This document shows positions 36,597-46,344 of a stretch of DNA of 64,000 nucleotides, piece by piece. The translations under genes and the position numbers were made by a program. The DNA is from Actinokineospora fastidiosa (GTDB lineage Bacteria; Actinomycetota; Actinomycetes; Mycobacteriales; Pseudonocardiaceae). The stretch spans positions 124,001 through 188,000 of the forward strand of contig NZ_BMRB01000005.1 of NCBI RefSeq assembly GCF_014648415.1. The letters run 5' to 3'. The notes under the pieces are model-generated. The model worked only from the letters and a program-made list of their open reading frames with translations, did no database searches and was not told the origin of the DNA. How positions within the stretch are numbered: the stretch's first letter is position 1; every line of letters starts with the position of its first letter.

Positions 36597-36652
36597 GTTC
36601 CCGTGTCCGGGCTCCTTCACCTACGATGCCCGGTTCGCTACCGTGCGCAGCC

Positions 36653-37225
36653 ATGGGTGGTGCGGAATCCCGCGACGCCGACATCACGTGCTGGGCCCTG
36701 GCCGCGCGCCACGGCGATTCCGTGGCGCGGGACCGGTTCGTCCGCGCGACGCAGCAGGATGTGTGGCGGTTCGTGGCTCATCTGGTCGAAGCGTCCGCCG
36801 CCGACGACCTGACACAGGAGACATACCTGCGCGCGCTGCGCGCCCTGCCGCGCTTCTCCGGCCAGTCCTCCGCCCGCACCTGGCTGCTGTCGATCGCCCG
36901 ACGGGTGGCCGTCGACCATTACCGGGCGACCCGGACCCGGCCCCGCACCGCCGATCTCGACGACTGGCAGGCCGCGGCCGACCGGACCCAGCCGCTCGGC
37001 CTGCCGGGATTCGACGACGGCGTGGCGCTCGACGACCTGCTCGCCACCCTGATCGCCGAGCGGCGCACGGCCTTCGTGCTGACCCAGGCCATGGGCCTGA
37101 CCTACGAGGAGGCCGCGGAGATCTGCCGGTGCCCGGTCGGCACGATCCGCTCCCGGGTGGCGCGGGCGCGCGAGCACCTGATGGCCCTGCTGCGCGACGC
37201 CGAGGACATCCCCGGCGGCCGATAG
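36653..37225 (+). CDS. sigC: ECF RNA polymerase sigma factor SigC
   Basis: 190 residues from the ATG at 36653 (an ATG at 36626 is possible; neither has a ribosome site). Region 2 holds ATQQDVWRFVAHLVEASAADDLTQETYLRALRALPRFSGQSSARTWLLSIARR, nearly word for word the pattern of M. tuberculosis SigC, and region 4 has LTYEEAAEICRCPVGTIRSRVARARE. SigC controls a small regulon linked in mycobacteria to metal (copper) acquisition and virulence. Its gene directly precedes an isonitrile metallophore locus here, which makes regulation of that locus worth testing. No anti-sigma gene is adjacent. Confidence 0.88.
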   Translation: MGGAESRDADITCWALAARHGDSVARDRFVRATQQDVWRFVAHLVEASAADDLTQETYLRALRALPRFSGQSSARTWLLSIARRVAVDHYRATRTRPRTADLDDWQAAADRTQPLGLPGFDDGVALDDLLATLIAERRTAFVLTQAMGLTYEEAAEICRCPVGTIRSRVARAREHLMALLRDAEDIPGGR

Positions 37226-37493
37226 TCCCGTTCACCGAATGTCATACATTAATGGCATAGCGGCCGCGAAATAGGCGCTGACGTGGTCGAATGCCACGCG
37301 GGGACGGCGAACGGGCCGAGCTGGCGATAATCGGCGGGAACCGGAACGGTTCGACGATCGACAACCTCGACATGGACAACCACACCGACGACGTCCCCAT
37401 ACGTGCGCCTCCGCGCATGAGTCCGCTTCCGACCGGTCCCGAGGCCGGAAGCCGTCACACCTTTTCCGCACCCTGAGGAATTGAGGATTGGCC
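37226..37493 (+). promoter_or_regulatory. Upstream region of the isonitrile locus with AT-rich inverted repeat
   Basis: The 268-bp gap contains one AT-rich island. ATGTCAT (37239-37245) and ATGGCAT (37252-37258) form an imperfect 7-bp inverted repeat around ACATTA, a plausible metalloregulator site, though it does not match a Zur, IdeR or CsoR consensus I can state. Tandem GAGGA motifs (37475, 37483) precede the first gene. A 61-codon frame at 37291 has no ribosome site and is not called. Confidence 0.4.
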
Positions 37494-38483
37494 GTGTCCG
37501 CTGCCGTTTTATGCGGGGTCGGGGGCTGTGTTCCCGATTCGGTCGTGACCAACGCCGACCTCGCGCGCCGGTATGACACCTCCGACGAGTGGATCCGCTC
37601 CCGAACCGGCATTCGCCAACGGCATGTCGTGCGCGCCGGGGAAGCCACCTCCGATATCGCCGTCCGCGCGGGCGCCGCCGCATTGCGCAGCGCTGGAATC
37701 CACGCCGTGGACGCGGTCGTATTGGCCACGTCCACGCCGGATCATCCGTGTCCGGCGAGCGCGCCGACGGTGGCCAGGAAATTGGGTCTCCACGAGGCCG
37801 CGGCCTTCGACCTGAACGCCGTGTGCGCCGGGTTCGTCTACGCGCTCGCCGCGGCCACCGGGCTCATCGCCACCGGCATGGCGCGCACGGCGCTGGTGAT
37901 CGGCGCCGACGCCTTCTCCACGATCCTCGACCCGGCGGACCGCGCCACCGCGGCCGTCTTCGGCGACGGCGCGGGCGCGGTGGTGCTGCGCGCGGGCGGG
38001 GCCGGGGAGCCCGGCGCCGTGCTGGCCTGCGACCTCGGCAGCGACGGCGACCTCGCCGAGCTGATCGCGGTCCGCGCGGGCGGCTCCCGGCATCCGCTGG
38101 TCATGGGCGCGCCGGTGAGCGGCGGCCACTTCTTCGCGATGCACGGCAAGGCCGTGTACCGGCACGCGGTGCGCCGGATGAGCGCGTCGGCGCGGGCGGT
38201 GCTCGGCCGGGTCGGATGGCGCCCGCCGGACGTGGACTGCTTCGTCGGGCACCAGGCCAACCAGCGGATCCTGGCTGCAGTCGGCGCCGAGGTCGGCATC
38301 GCGCCGGAGCGGGTGTTCACCAACATCGAGCGGGTCGGCAACACCGCGGCGGCCTCGATCCCGCTGGCCCTGACCGACGCGGCCGCCGCCGGAGCGCTGC
38401 GGCCGGGGCGCCGGGTCCTGCTCACCGCGTTCGGCGGCGGCGCCGCGTGGGGCTCGGCCGCGCTGACCTGGCCGGAACTGTAG
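37494..38483 (+). CDS. Beta-ketoacyl-ACP synthase III-like enzyme
   Basis: 329 residues from the GTG at 37494 (GAGGA 6 bp upstream; a TTG two codons earlier is less well placed). FabH-type thiolase fold with the full catalytic triad: Cys111 in DLNAVCAGF, His253 in GHQANQR and Asn283 in [10 protein letters not shown]. FabH condenses an acyl-CoA with malonyl-ACP; relatives in natural-product clusters also act as acyltransferases. It is followed 18 bp later by its own ACP and then by isonitrile genes. It probably supplies or loads a short acyl chain for the isonitrile acid, but no reductase or dehydratase is nearby, so the exact step is open. Confidence 0.88.
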   Translation: MSAAVLCGVGGCVPDSVVTNADLARRYDTSDEWIRSRTGIRQRHVVRAGEATSDIAVRAGAAALRSAGIHAVDAVVLATSTPDHPCPASAPTVARKLGLHEAAAFDLNAVCAGFVYALAAATGLIATGMARTALVIGADAFSTILDPADRATAAVFGDGAGAVVLRAGGAGEPGAVLACDLGSDGDLAELIAVRAGGSRHPLVMGAPVSGGHFFAMHGKAVYRHAVRRMSASARAVLGRVGWRPPDVDCFVGHQANQRILAAVGAEVGIAPERVFTNIERVGNTAAASIPLALTDAAAAGALRPGRRVLLTAFGGGAAWGSAALTWPEL

Positions 38484-38501
38484 TTCGGAGGATGCACGGA
38501 A

Positions 38502-38750
38502 TTGGACACGGACCGCATTCGGGAAACGATCATCGGTTTCCTCCGCCAGGTCGACGGCGTGCCGGAGCACCCGTCCACCGAGGCGACCTTCGACGAACTC
38601 GGCGTCGACTCGATGAGCACCATGGATCTGCTGCTCCTGGTCGAGAAGGAGTTCGGCATCGAGATCCCCGACGACCGGCTGCCCACGATCACGACCGTCG
38701 ACCGGATGGTGGATTTCGTGGCGTCGGCCGACCAGGAGGCCAGGAAGTGA
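38502..38750 (+). CDS. Acyl carrier protein (first of two)
   Basis: 82 residues from a TTG, GGAGGA 9 bp upstream. The phosphopantetheine attachment Ser37 lies in [13 protein letters not shown], followed by [13 protein letters not shown] typical of type II ACPs. Its stop overlaps the GTG start of the dioxygenase gene (GTGA). A second ACP-like gene sits at 41734; having both in one isonitrile locus is unusual. This one is likely the partner of the KAS III enzyme just upstream. Confidence 0.88.
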   Translation: MDTDRIRETIIGFLRQVDGVPEHPSTEATFDELGVDSMSTMDLLLLVEKEFGIEIPDDRLPTITTVDRMVDFVASADQEARK

Positions 38751-39619
38751 ACATCAGCGAGCAGACCGACGGGAAATTCGGCGTCGTCGTCACCGGTTTC
38801 GACGCCGCCACCGCGCCGGAAGCGGACATCGCCGCGGTGAAACACGCGGTCTACACCCACAAGATCGCCGTGCTCAAGGACCAGGACCTCGACGTGAAGG
38901 CATTCCTGGAACTGGGCGGCAGGCTCGGCACGCCCGAGGCCTATTACGAGCCGATCTACCACCACCCCGAGAGCGACCGGGTATTCGTCTCGTCGAATGT
39001 CGAGCAGGACGGCAGGCGGATCGGCGTGCCGAAGACCGGCAAGTTCTGGCACTCGGACTACCAGTTCATGCCGCGCCCCTTCGACATCACGCTGATCTAC
39101 CCGCAGGTGGTGCCTTCGCGGAACCGGGGCACGTACTTCATCGACCTCTGCGCCGCCTACGAGTCGCTGAGCGCGGACCTCAAGGCCGCGGTCGCGGACA
39201 CCGTGGCGACGCACAGCGTGCGGCGGTACTTCAAGATCCGCCCCGACGACGTGTACCGGCCGATCTCGGAGGTGCTCGACGAGGTCGACCAGCGCACCCC
39301 GCCGGTGTCGTTCCCCACCGCGCACAAGCACCGGCACACCGACGAGACCGTGCTCTACATCAGCGAGGGCTTCACGCTGTCCGTCACCGACCGCGAGGGG
39401 CGCGAGCAGCCCGATCTGCTGCGCGCGCTGCTGGAGCACACCGGGCAGCTGGACACCAGCTTCGAGCACGACAACATCCACCTGCAGACCTTCGAGAAGG
39501 GCGACCTGCTGGTCTGGGACAACCGGAGCCTGGTGCACCGGGCGCTGCACACCGCCAGCGCCGAGCCCGCCGTGTCCTACCGGGTCACCGTGTACGACGA
39601 ACCGGACCGGGCGGCATGA
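38747..39619 (+). CDS. scoE: Non-heme Fe(II)/2-oxoglutarate dioxygenase forming the isonitrile (ScoE/Rv0097 type)
   Basis: 290 residues. TauD-fold enzyme with iron ligands His102 and Asp104 in FWHSDYQFM and distal His264 in LVHRALHTA, followed by the 2-oxoglutarate-binding Arg in VSYRVTVY. ScoE-type enzymes convert an N-carboxymethyl (glycine-adduct) beta-amino acid to an isonitrile by oxidative decarboxylation. Assignment rests on the fold plus the neighbours ScoD, acyl-AMP ligase, ACP and reductase-ended NRPS, the same set as Rv0097-Rv0101 and the Streptomyces sco cluster. Coupled by GTGA and ATGA overlaps on both sides. Confidence 0.9.
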   Translation: MNISEQTDGKFGVVVTGFDAATAPEADIAAVKHAVYTHKIAVLKDQDLDVKAFLELGGRLGTPEAYYEPIYHHPESDRVFVSSNVEQDGRRIGVPKTGKFWHSDYQFMPRPFDITLIYPQVVPSRNRGTYFIDLCAAYESLSADLKAAVADTVATHSVRRYFKIRPDDVYRPISEVLDEVDQRTPPVSFPTAHKHRHTDETVLYISEGFTLSVTDREGREQPDLLRALLEHTGQLDTSFEHDNIHLQTFEKGDLLVWDNRSLVHRALHTASAEPAVSYRVTVYDEPDRAA

Positions 39620-40146
39620 GCACCGCGACGCCGGTCCGCCACCCGACCGACACCGACCTGCTGGCGCGGGTGCTGCGCTGCTACAAGCCGAACTGCCGGT
39701 ACCTGCGCGCCATGAGCGTGTCCGCTGTGGACGGACATCTGCTGGGGACGGCCGAGCTGGCCGTCGACGAGTCGTGCTACATCGACGACACCGGCCACCT
39801 CAACGCGGTCGAGGTGAACATCGCCTACAACCAGATGCTCTACTACGCGATCGCGCTCGCGGTCCGGGAAGACCTGGTCCCCGCGGTCCTCGGCACGTGG
39901 ACCATGGACGACTACTGGCGCCGTCAGCTCCCGGACATCCTGATCACCCGGATGGTCAGCCGGTTCCGCTGGCCGGTGGACCCGCGTCGGTTCCACGGCG
40001 AGTTCGCGCTCACCGGCCACAGCAGCCGCAGGCTGAGCGCCGAGAGCCCGCCGCTGATCGCGCTGGAGACGGGGTTCCGCTTCTGGGACGACCACCGCGG
40101 CCGGTCCGACGGCGAGGTCACCGTCGCCATCGTCGCCGCGACCTGA
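39616..40146 (+). CDS. scoD: FcoT/ScoD-type hot-dog enzyme adding glycine to enoyl-ACP
   Basis: 176 residues, start overlapping the dioxygenase stop. Clear match to the M. tuberculosis Rv0098 (FcoT) pattern: [52 protein letters not shown] and [16 protein letters not shown]. Originally called a fatty acyl thioesterase, the family was shown in isonitrile pathways to catalyse Michael addition of glycine to an alpha,beta-unsaturated acyl-ACP and release the beta-amino acid precursor, the substrate of the ScoE-type enzyme. Confidence 0.92.
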   Translation: MSTATPVRHPTDTDLLARVLRCYKPNCRYLRAMSVSAVDGHLLGTAELAVDESCYIDDTGHLNAVEVNIAYNQMLYYAIALAVREDLVPAVLGTWTMDDYWRRQLPDILITRMVSRFRWPVDPRRFHGEFALTGHSSRRLSAESPPLIALETGFRFWDDHRGRSDGEVTVAIVAAT

Positions 40147-40163
40147 GCCGGAGGACGCTCCCG

Positions 40164-41720
40164 ATGCCGTACTTCCCGAACCTGCGGACCGTCGCCGACG
40201 TGGTGGGCTTCCACGCCGCGCGTCAGCCCGACACCACCGCGATCACCTGCTCCGGCCGGTCGCTGACCTATGCCGCGCTGCACCGGGAGAGCACCCGGGT
40301 GGCCGCCGCCCTCGGCGCGGCCGGGCTGCGGCCCGGCGCGCGGGTGGCCTACCTGGGCATGGAGTCCGAGCACTACTACGAGATCCTCTTCGGCGCCGCG
40401 AAGAGCGCCATGGTGCTGGTGCCGGTCAACTGGCGGCTCACCGCGGGCGAGGTCGACCACATCCTGCGCGACTCGGGCACCGAGCTGCTGTTCGTCGACC
40501 GGGGGCAGGCCGAGCTGGCCGAGAAGATCAGCGCGGACCTCCCCCGGCTGCGCGCTGTCGTCGAGCTGGACTCGGAGTACGCGGCGTGGAAGGCCGCGTG
40601 CCCGGACGAGCCGCCCGCGCTCGCCGCGACCGAGGACGACCCGATCGTGCAGCTCTACACCAGCGGCACCACCGGCCTGCCGAAGGGCGTCGTGCTGGCC
40701 CACCGCAGCTTCTTCGCGATCCGGGACGCGCTGGCGGGCGCGGGGCTGCACTGGATCGACTGGCGGCCGGGCGACCGCAGCCTCATCGGCATCCCCGGCT
40801 TCCACGTCGGCGGCGTCTGGTGGGCCATGCAGGGCTTCGCCGCGGGCGTCACGAATGTGGCCATGCCGCGGTTCGACAGCACGGCGGCACTGCGGCTGAT
40901 CCGCGAGGTCGGGATCACGACCTTGTGCGTGGTGCCGTCGATGCTGCGGCTGCTGCTGGCCGAGCCCGGCGTCGGCGAGGCGGACTTCCGCACGGTCCGC
41001 AAGATCGTCTACGGCGGGTCCCCGATCGCCGAGACGCTGCTGCGGGAGGCGATCGCGGTGTGCGGGGCGGACTTCGCGCAGATCTACGGGCTGACCGAGA
41101 CCGGCAACACCGCGATCTGCCTGCCGCCCGCCGACCACGTGCCCGGCGGGTCACGGCTCCGCGCGGCGGGCAGGCCGTACCCGGGCGTGCGGGTGAAGAT
41201 CATCGACGCCGACGGGGCGGAGGTGCCCGCCGGGACCGTCGGCGAGGTGTGCCTGCACACGCCCGCGCGGATGCTCGAGTACTGGGCCAATCCGGCGGCG
41301 ACCGCGGCCACCCTGGTCGACGGATGGGTCCACACCGGCGACGCGGGCCATGTCGACGAGGACGGCTACCTCTTCATCAGCGACCGCATCAAGGACATGG
41401 TCATCGTCGCCGGGGAGAAGATCTTCCCCGCCGAGATCGAGAACGCGCTGGCCAAACACCCGGCGGTGGCCGAGGCCGCGGTGATCGGCGTGCCGGACGA
41501 CCGCTTCGGCGAGGCCGTGTGCGCCTTCGTCGCCCTGCGCCCGCACCACACGGCCGGGCCGCGCGACCTCGTGCTGTTCCTCAAGGACCACCTGGCGTCC
41601 TTCAAGATCCCGGCGCGGTTCGAGTTCATCGACGCGATGCCCCGCAACCCCAGCGGCAAGATCCTGCGCCGCGCGCTGCGGGACCGGTTCTGGCGCGACC
41701 GCGACCGCCGAGTCAACTAG
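40164..41720 (+). CDS. scoC: Fatty acyl-AMP ligase (ScoC/FadD10 type)
   Basis: 518 residues, ATG at 40164 with GGAGGA upstream. ANL superfamily adenylating enzyme: P-loop LYTSGTTGLPKGVV, IYGLTETGN, WVHTGDAGHVDEDGYLFISDRIKDMVI and the C-terminal catalytic Lys in NPSGKILRR. In isonitrile pathways this enzyme activates the fatty acid and loads the ACP (ScoB), and again activates the isonitrile acid. It lies between ScoD and ScoB in the order seen in Rv0098-Rv0100. Confidence 0.9.
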   Translation: MPYFPNLRTVADVVGFHAARQPDTTAITCSGRSLTYAALHRESTRVAAALGAAGLRPGARVAYLGMESEHYYEILFGAAKSAMVLVPVNWRLTAGEVDHILRDSGTELLFVDRGQAELAEKISADLPRLRAVVELDSEYAAWKAACPDEPPALAATEDDPIVQLYTSGTTGLPKGVVLAHRSFFAIRDALAGAGLHWIDWRPGDRSLIGIPGFHVGGVWWAMQGFAAGVTNVAMPRFDSTAALRLIREVGITTLCVVPSMLRLLLAEPGVGEADFRTVRKIVYGGSPIAETLLREAIAVCGADFAQIYGLTETGNTAICLPPADHVPGGSRLRAAGRPYPGVRVKIIDADGAEVPAGTVGEVCLHTPARMLEYWANPAATAATLVDGWVHTGDAGHVDEDGYLFISDRIKDMVIVAGEKIFPAEIENALAKHPAVAEAAVIGVPDDRFGEAVCAFVALRPHHTAGPRDLVLFLKDHLASFKIPARFEFIDAMPRNPSGKILRRALRDRFWRDRDRRVN

Positions 41721-41733
41721 GGAGGAGACCCAC

Positions 41734-41985
41734 GTGTGCGAGCCGCTGACGTTGGATGGGGTCCGGGCCGCTGTGGCCGAACTGCTGTACCAGGAGCCGT
41801 CCGCCGTCGACGACGGCGCCGACCTGCTGGCCGAGGGGCTGGACTCGGTGCGGATCCTGAGCCTGGTGGAGCGCTGGCGGCAGAACGGGGCGCAGGTCAG
41901 CTTCCTGGAGCTGGCCGAGCGGCCGACCGTCGCGGCGTGGTGGCTGCTGCTGTCGGCGCGGCTGCCCGGGGACGACCGTGGCTGA
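41734..41985 (+). CDS. scoB: Carrier protein ScoB-like
   Basis: 83 residues from a GTG with GGAGGAG upstream. Ser38 in AEGLDSVRILSLVERWR is the phosphopantetheine site; the surrounding sequence resembles aryl/peptidyl carrier proteins rather than fatty-acid ACPs. Expected to carry the acyl and isonitrile-acyl chain between the ligase, ScoD and the NRPS. Overlaps the NRPS start by 8 bp. Confidence 0.9.
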   Translation: MCEPLTLDGVRAAVAELLYQEPSAVDDGADLLAEGLDSVRILSLVERWRQNGAQVSFLELAERPTVAAWWLLLSARLPGDDRG

Positions 41986-44900
41986 GCGCCTGCCGCTCCT
42001 GGCCGCCCAGCACGGGATCTGGACCGGGCAGCTCCTCGAGCCGGACAGCCCGGCGTTCAACACCGCCGAGTACGTGGAGATCCGCGGCCCCGCGGACATC
42101 GACGCGCTCGTCTCGGCGATCCGGCGCACGGTCGCGGAGACCGACGCGCTGAACGTCTGGTTCACCGAGGACGAGGACGGCCCGGCCCAGTACCGCGACG
42201 AGGCCCACGGGTGGTCGGTGCACGTGGCCGACCTGTCCGGGTGCGACGACCCGCTGGCCACCGCGCGCGCGTGGATGGCCGCCGACCTCGCCCGTCCGGT
42301 GGACTTCACCGCCGACCCGGTGTTCGGGCACGCGGTGTTCCGCATCGGGCCCGAGCGGGTCCTGTGGTACCACCGGGTGCACCACATCGCGCTGGACGGG
42401 TACGGCCTCGGCCTGGTCGCCCGGCGGGTGGCCGAGGTCTACACCGCGCGTGTCGAAGGCCGTGAGCCGCCGCCGTGCCCGTTCGGGCCGCTGTCGGCCG
42501 TGGTCGAGGAGGACGTCGCCTACCAGGCGTCCGACCGGTGCGCGCAGGACCGCGACCACTGGCTCGCCTACACCGCGGACCGGCCGGAGCCGGTCACCCT
42601 CGCCGGGCGGTCCGGGCCGCTGCCGCACCACGTGCTGCGCTGGGAGGACCATCTCGACAGGGCGACGGTGGACGCGCTCAACACGGTCGCGCCCGCCGCG
42701 AAGGCGTTCTGGCCGGACGTGGTCACCGCCGCGTTCGCGGGCTACGTGCACCGGATGACGGGCGCGGACCAGGTGAACCTGGCGCTGCCGGTGATGTCCC
42801 GGATGGGCTCGGTGTCGCTGCGGGTGCCGTGCATGGTGCTCAACGTCGTCCCGGTGTGGGTGCCGGTCGGCGGGGACGTGAGCCTGGTGGGGCTGACCGC
42901 GCTGGTCGCCGCCGAGATCCGCGGCGGGAGGGCGCACCACCGGTACCGCTACGAGCGCCTGCGCCGCGATCTCAGGCTGGTCGCCAGCGACCGCAAGCTG
43001 TTCGGCCCGTCGATGAACATCATGCCGTTCGACTACGGCCTGCGCTTCGGCGATTCGCCCGGGGTGGTGCGCAACGTGTCGGCCGGTCTCGTCGAGGACA
43101 TGGTGGTCAACGTCTACGACCGGGCCGACGGGTCGGGCTTGACGCTCACCTTCGACGCCAACCCCTCCTGCTACCGCCCGGACGAACTGGCCGACCACCT
43201 CCGGCGGTTCCGCGCTTTCCTCGCGGAGCTGGTCGCGCATCCCGAACGGCCGATCGCGGCAGCCGGCCTGCCGCTGCCCGAGGAGCGCGACCGGCTGCTC
43301 GGCAGCTGGAACGACACCACCGTGTTCTATCCGCCCGCGACGGTGCCCGAGCTGCTGGAAGCGCAGGTCGCGCGCACCCCGGACCGGACGGCGCTGGTGG
43401 CCGAGGACGGCAGGGTGACCTTCGCCGAGCTCAACGCGCGGGCCAACCGCCTGGCCCGCTACCTGCTCGCGCGCGGTGCGGGGCCGGAACGGGTCGTCGC
43501 CATCGCCCTGCCGCGCACCATGGACGCGATCGTCGCGCTGTTCGCCGTCCTCAAGGCGGGCGCGGCCTACCTGCCGGTCGACCCGGACTATCCCCGGGCA
43601 CGGGTGGACTTCCTGCTCGCCGACGCCCGCCCGGTGATCACCATAGGCAGGAATCTGCCCGGCGAGGTCGCCCCCGATGACCCGGAGATCGGCCTACTGC
43701 CGGATCACGACCTGACCGACGCCGAACGGCCCACCCCCGACACCGCGCTGGCCCTGATCTACACCTCCGGGTCGACCGGTGCGCCGAAGGGGACTGTGCT
43801 CACCCACGACGCGATGGTCAACCTGTTCCACCAGCACCGGACCCACCTCATCGAGCCCGAGGTCGCCGCCGCGGGCGGACGGCGCTTCCGGGCGGCGCTG
43901 ACGGCGTCGCTGTCGTTCGACACCTCGTGGGAGGGCCTGATCTGGCTGCTGGCAGGCCACGAACTGCACTTCATCGGCGACGACGTGCGGCGCGCTCCCG
44001 AGGACCTGCTGCGCTATGTCGCGGACGAGGGCATCGACTTCCTGGACGTCACGCCGACCTACGCCGAGGAACTCGTCGCCGAGGGCCTGCTGGCCGAGGG
44101 GACGCGGCGGCCCGCGGTGATCGCCCTGGGTGGTGAGGCCGTGGGCGAGGCGCTGTGGAAGGCGCTGCGGGCGGTGCCGGGGTTGTCTGTCTACAACCTC
44201 TATGGCCCAACAGAGTGCACTGTGGACGCTCTGTGGTGCAGGCTCTCGGAGAGCGACTCGCCGGTCATCGGCAGGCCGATCGCCAACTGCCGGGCGTATG
44301 TGCTGGATGCCGCCGGACGGCTGGTCCCGCCCGGGGTGGTCGGCGAACTCCACCTGGCGGGTACGCCGGTGGGACGGGGATACCACGGCAAGGCGGAGCT
44401 GACGGCGCAGCGGTTCCGGGCCGACCCGTTCGGACCGCCGGGCGCGCGGATGTACCGGACCGGCGACCTCGCGCGATGGCGACGTGACGGCGTCGTCGAG
44501 TTCCTGGGGCGGGCGGACGACCAGCTCAAGGTCCGCGGCTTCCGGATCGAGCCCGGCGAGGTGGAAAGCGTCCTGGCCGGGCATCCCGGCGTCGCGCGGG
44601 CGGCGGTCGCGGGGCGGGGTGACCGGCTGGTGGCGTACGTCGTCCCGGACGGCGAGGTGGAGCCCGCGGCGTTGCGCCGGTACTTGGTGGAGCGGCTGCC
44701 GGACTATCTGGTGCCCGGCGCGTTCGTGATGATGGACCACCTTCCGGTCAACCCCAACGGGAAGCTCGACCGCGCCGCCCTCCCGTCACCCGAGCCCGCG
44801 GCGCGCGCAATCAGCCGGACGCCGCGCACGCAGGCGGAGCGCGAACTGTGCGCGCTGTTCGCCGAACTCCTCGGTGTGCCGGAGGTGGGCATCGATGACG

Positions 44901-46192
44901 ACTTCTTCACCCTCGGCGGCCACTCCCTGCTCGTCGCCCGCCTGCTGACCCGGATCAGGGTGGCGTTCGGTGTGCGCCTGGGGATCCGGGCGGTGTTCGA
45001 CGCCCCCACCGTGGCCGAGCTGGCGCGTCATCTCGACACGAGCCCGCCGGAGACCGCCGCGTTGAGCCTGTCCGACCTGGATCGGGAGGCGGACCTGGAC
45101 CCGGCGATCACGGCCGACGGCTGTCTGCCCGCCCGCGAGCCCAGGCGGGTCCTGCTCACGGGTGCGACCGGTTTCCTCGGCGCGTTCCTCCTGCGGGCGC
45201 TGCTCGACCACTCGGGGGTCGAGGTCGTGTGCCTGGTGCGCGCCGAGGACGACAACGCGGCGGCGGAGCGGTTGCGGCAGACCCTGCACCGGTACCGACT
45301 CCGCGACCCGGGCCTGGCCGACCGCACGGTGGTAGCCCTGGCGGGCGACCTCGCCCAACCCGACCTGGGCCTCGGCCGCAAGCGCTTCGCGGAACTGGCG
45401 GAGGACATCGACGCCGTGTATCACAACGGCGCTCGGGTGAATCACCTGGAGCCGTACGCGCGCCTGCGTCCGGTGAACGTGTCCGGCACGCAGGAGATCC
45501 TGCGGCTGGCCACGACGACGAGAGTGAAGCCGGTGCACTTCGTGTCCACTTGCGACTTCTCGGACCTGTCCAACGGGTATGTGGCCAGCAAGTGGGTGTC
45601 GGAGCGCCTGGTGACCGCGGCGGGCGCGCGGGGCGTCCCGGTGACGGTGTACCGCCCGAGTCGCGTGGCGGGTCACTCCATCACGGGGGTCGGCAACACG
45701 GGCGACGCCTTCTGGAACCTGGTGCGCGCGATGGTGATCCTCGGCGCTGCTCCTGTGGTGGGGGCGCAGACAGCGGACCTGGTCCCCGCGGATCACGTCG
45801 CCGCGGCGATCGTCCACCTGTCCGTCGCACCGGAGTCGGCGGGGAGGACGTACCACCTGACCAGCCCCAGCCCCGTCCCGATCGCCTTGGTGATCGACGT
45901 CCTCCGCCGACGCGGCTACTCCCTGACGGACCTCTCCCCCGCCGAATGGACCCGCCGCCTCACCGCAAAAGCCGACAAGGCCGCCGAAATCGGTGACTAC
46001 CGCCTCAGCCTGGTAACCGCCCACCTCGGCGACCCAGACACCGCTTCCCCCGCCTACGACCACGCCGAGACGACCACAGCCCTGTCGACTTCCACCGTCC
46101 CATCACCTCTGATCGACGCCGAAACCCTCCACCGCTACCTGGATCACCTACTCGATGTCGGCTTCCTCCCGCCCCCAACGCCTACCGAATGA
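41978..46192 (+). CDS. scoA: Single-module NRPS with reductive release, C-A-PCP-R (ScoA type)
   Basis: 1404 residues. Condensation domain (about 1-430) with HHIALDG at 135-141; adenylation domain (about 450-900) with LIYTSGSTGAPKG and YNLYGPTECT; PCP with Ser983 in LGGHSLL; terminal NAD(P)H thioester reductase (about 1045-1400) with TGATGFLGAFLL and the YxxxK pair in NGYVASKW. By the standard ten-position reading the adenylation pocket is approximately D-T-E-D-I-L-L-V-D-K; three acidic residues suggest a basic amino acid (Lys or Orn), as in known isonitrile lipopeptides. It would acylate that residue with isonitrile acid and release an aldehyde or alcohol. Confidence 0.92.
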   Translation: MAERLPLLAAQHGIWTGQLLEPDSPAFNTAEYVEIRGPADIDALVSAIRRTVAETDALNVWFTEDEDGPAQYRDEAHGWSVHVADLSGCDDPLATARAWMAADLARPVDFTADPVFGHAVFRIGPERVLWYHRVHHIALDGYGLGLVARRVAEVYTARVEGREPPPCPFGPLSAVVEEDVAYQASDRCAQDRDHWLAYTADRPEPVTLAGRSGPLPHHVLRWEDHLDRATVDALNTVAPAAKAFWPDVVTAAFAGYVHRMTGADQVNLALPVMSRMGSVSLRVPCMVLNVVPVWVPVGGDVSLVGLTALVAAEIRGGRAHHRYRYERLRRDLRLVASDRKLFGPSMNIMPFDYGLRFGDSPGVVRNVSAGLVEDMVVNVYDRADGSGLTLTFDANPSCYRPDELADHLRRFRAFLAELVAHPERPIAAAGLPLPEERDRLLGSWNDTTVFYPPATVPELLEAQVARTPDRTALVAEDGRVTFAELNARANRLARYLLARGAGPERVVAIALPRTMDAIVALFAVLKAGAAYLPVDPDYPRARVDFLLADARPVITIGRNLPGEVAPDDPEIGLLPDHDLTDAERPTPDTALALIYTSGSTGAPKGTVLTHDAMVNLFHQHRTHLIEPEVAAAGGRRFRAALTASLSFDTSWEGLIWLLAGHELHFIGDDVRRAPEDLLRYVADEGIDFLDVTPTYAEELVAEGLLAEGTRRPAVIALGGEAVGEALWKALRAVPGLSVYNLYGPTECTVDALWCRLSESDSPVIGRPIANCRAYVLDAAGRLVPPGVVGELHLAGTPVGRGYHGKAELTAQRFRADPFGPPGARMYRTGDLARWRRDGVVEFLGRADDQLKVRGFRIEPGEVESVLAGHPGVARAAVAGRGDRLVAYVVPDGEVEPAALRRYLVERLPDYLVPGAFVMMDHLPVNPNGKLDRAALPSPEPAARAISRTPRTQAERELCALFAELLGVPEVGIDDDFFTLGGHSLLVARLLTRIRVAFGVRLGIRAVFDAPTVAELARHLDTSPPETAALSLSDLDREADLDPAITADGCLPAREPRRVLLTGATGFLGAFLLRALLDHSGVEVVCLVRAEDDNAAAERLRQTLHRYRLRDPGLADRTVVALAGDLAQPDLGLGRKRFAELAEDIDAVYHNGARVNHLEPYARLRPVNVSGTQEILRLATTTRVKPVHFVSTCDFSDLSNGYVASKWVSERLVTAAGARGVPVTVYRPSRVAGHSITGVGNTGDAFWNLVRAMVILGAAPVVGAQTADLVPADHVAAAIVHLSVAPESAGRTYHLTSPSPVPIALVIDVLRRRGYSLTDLSPAEWTRRLTAKADKAAEIGDYRLSLVTAHLGDPDTASPAYDHAETTTALSTSTVPSPLIDAETLHRYLDHLLDVGFLPPPTPTE

Positions 46193-46344
46193 GTGAGGGG
46201 ACGGGTGTCTCAACCGCATGAAGGGTTGTCGGATGAACCCCCGCTCCTCACCCCACAGCCGACAAGGCCGCACCACCCACCCAGACCGCAGAAAGTGGCC
46301 GGATGACATACAGCCGATCACCCCACACCCCGGAAGGCTGCCCG

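Noticed and set aside
37291-37476. 61-codon frame as a small peptide precursor before the isonitrile genes
   Set aside because: No ribosome site, no leader or core pattern, and composition like intergenic DNA.
46223-46240. Terminator GGGTT...AACCC after the NRPS gene
   Set aside because: Only a 5-bp stem with an 8-nt loop; too weak to call.
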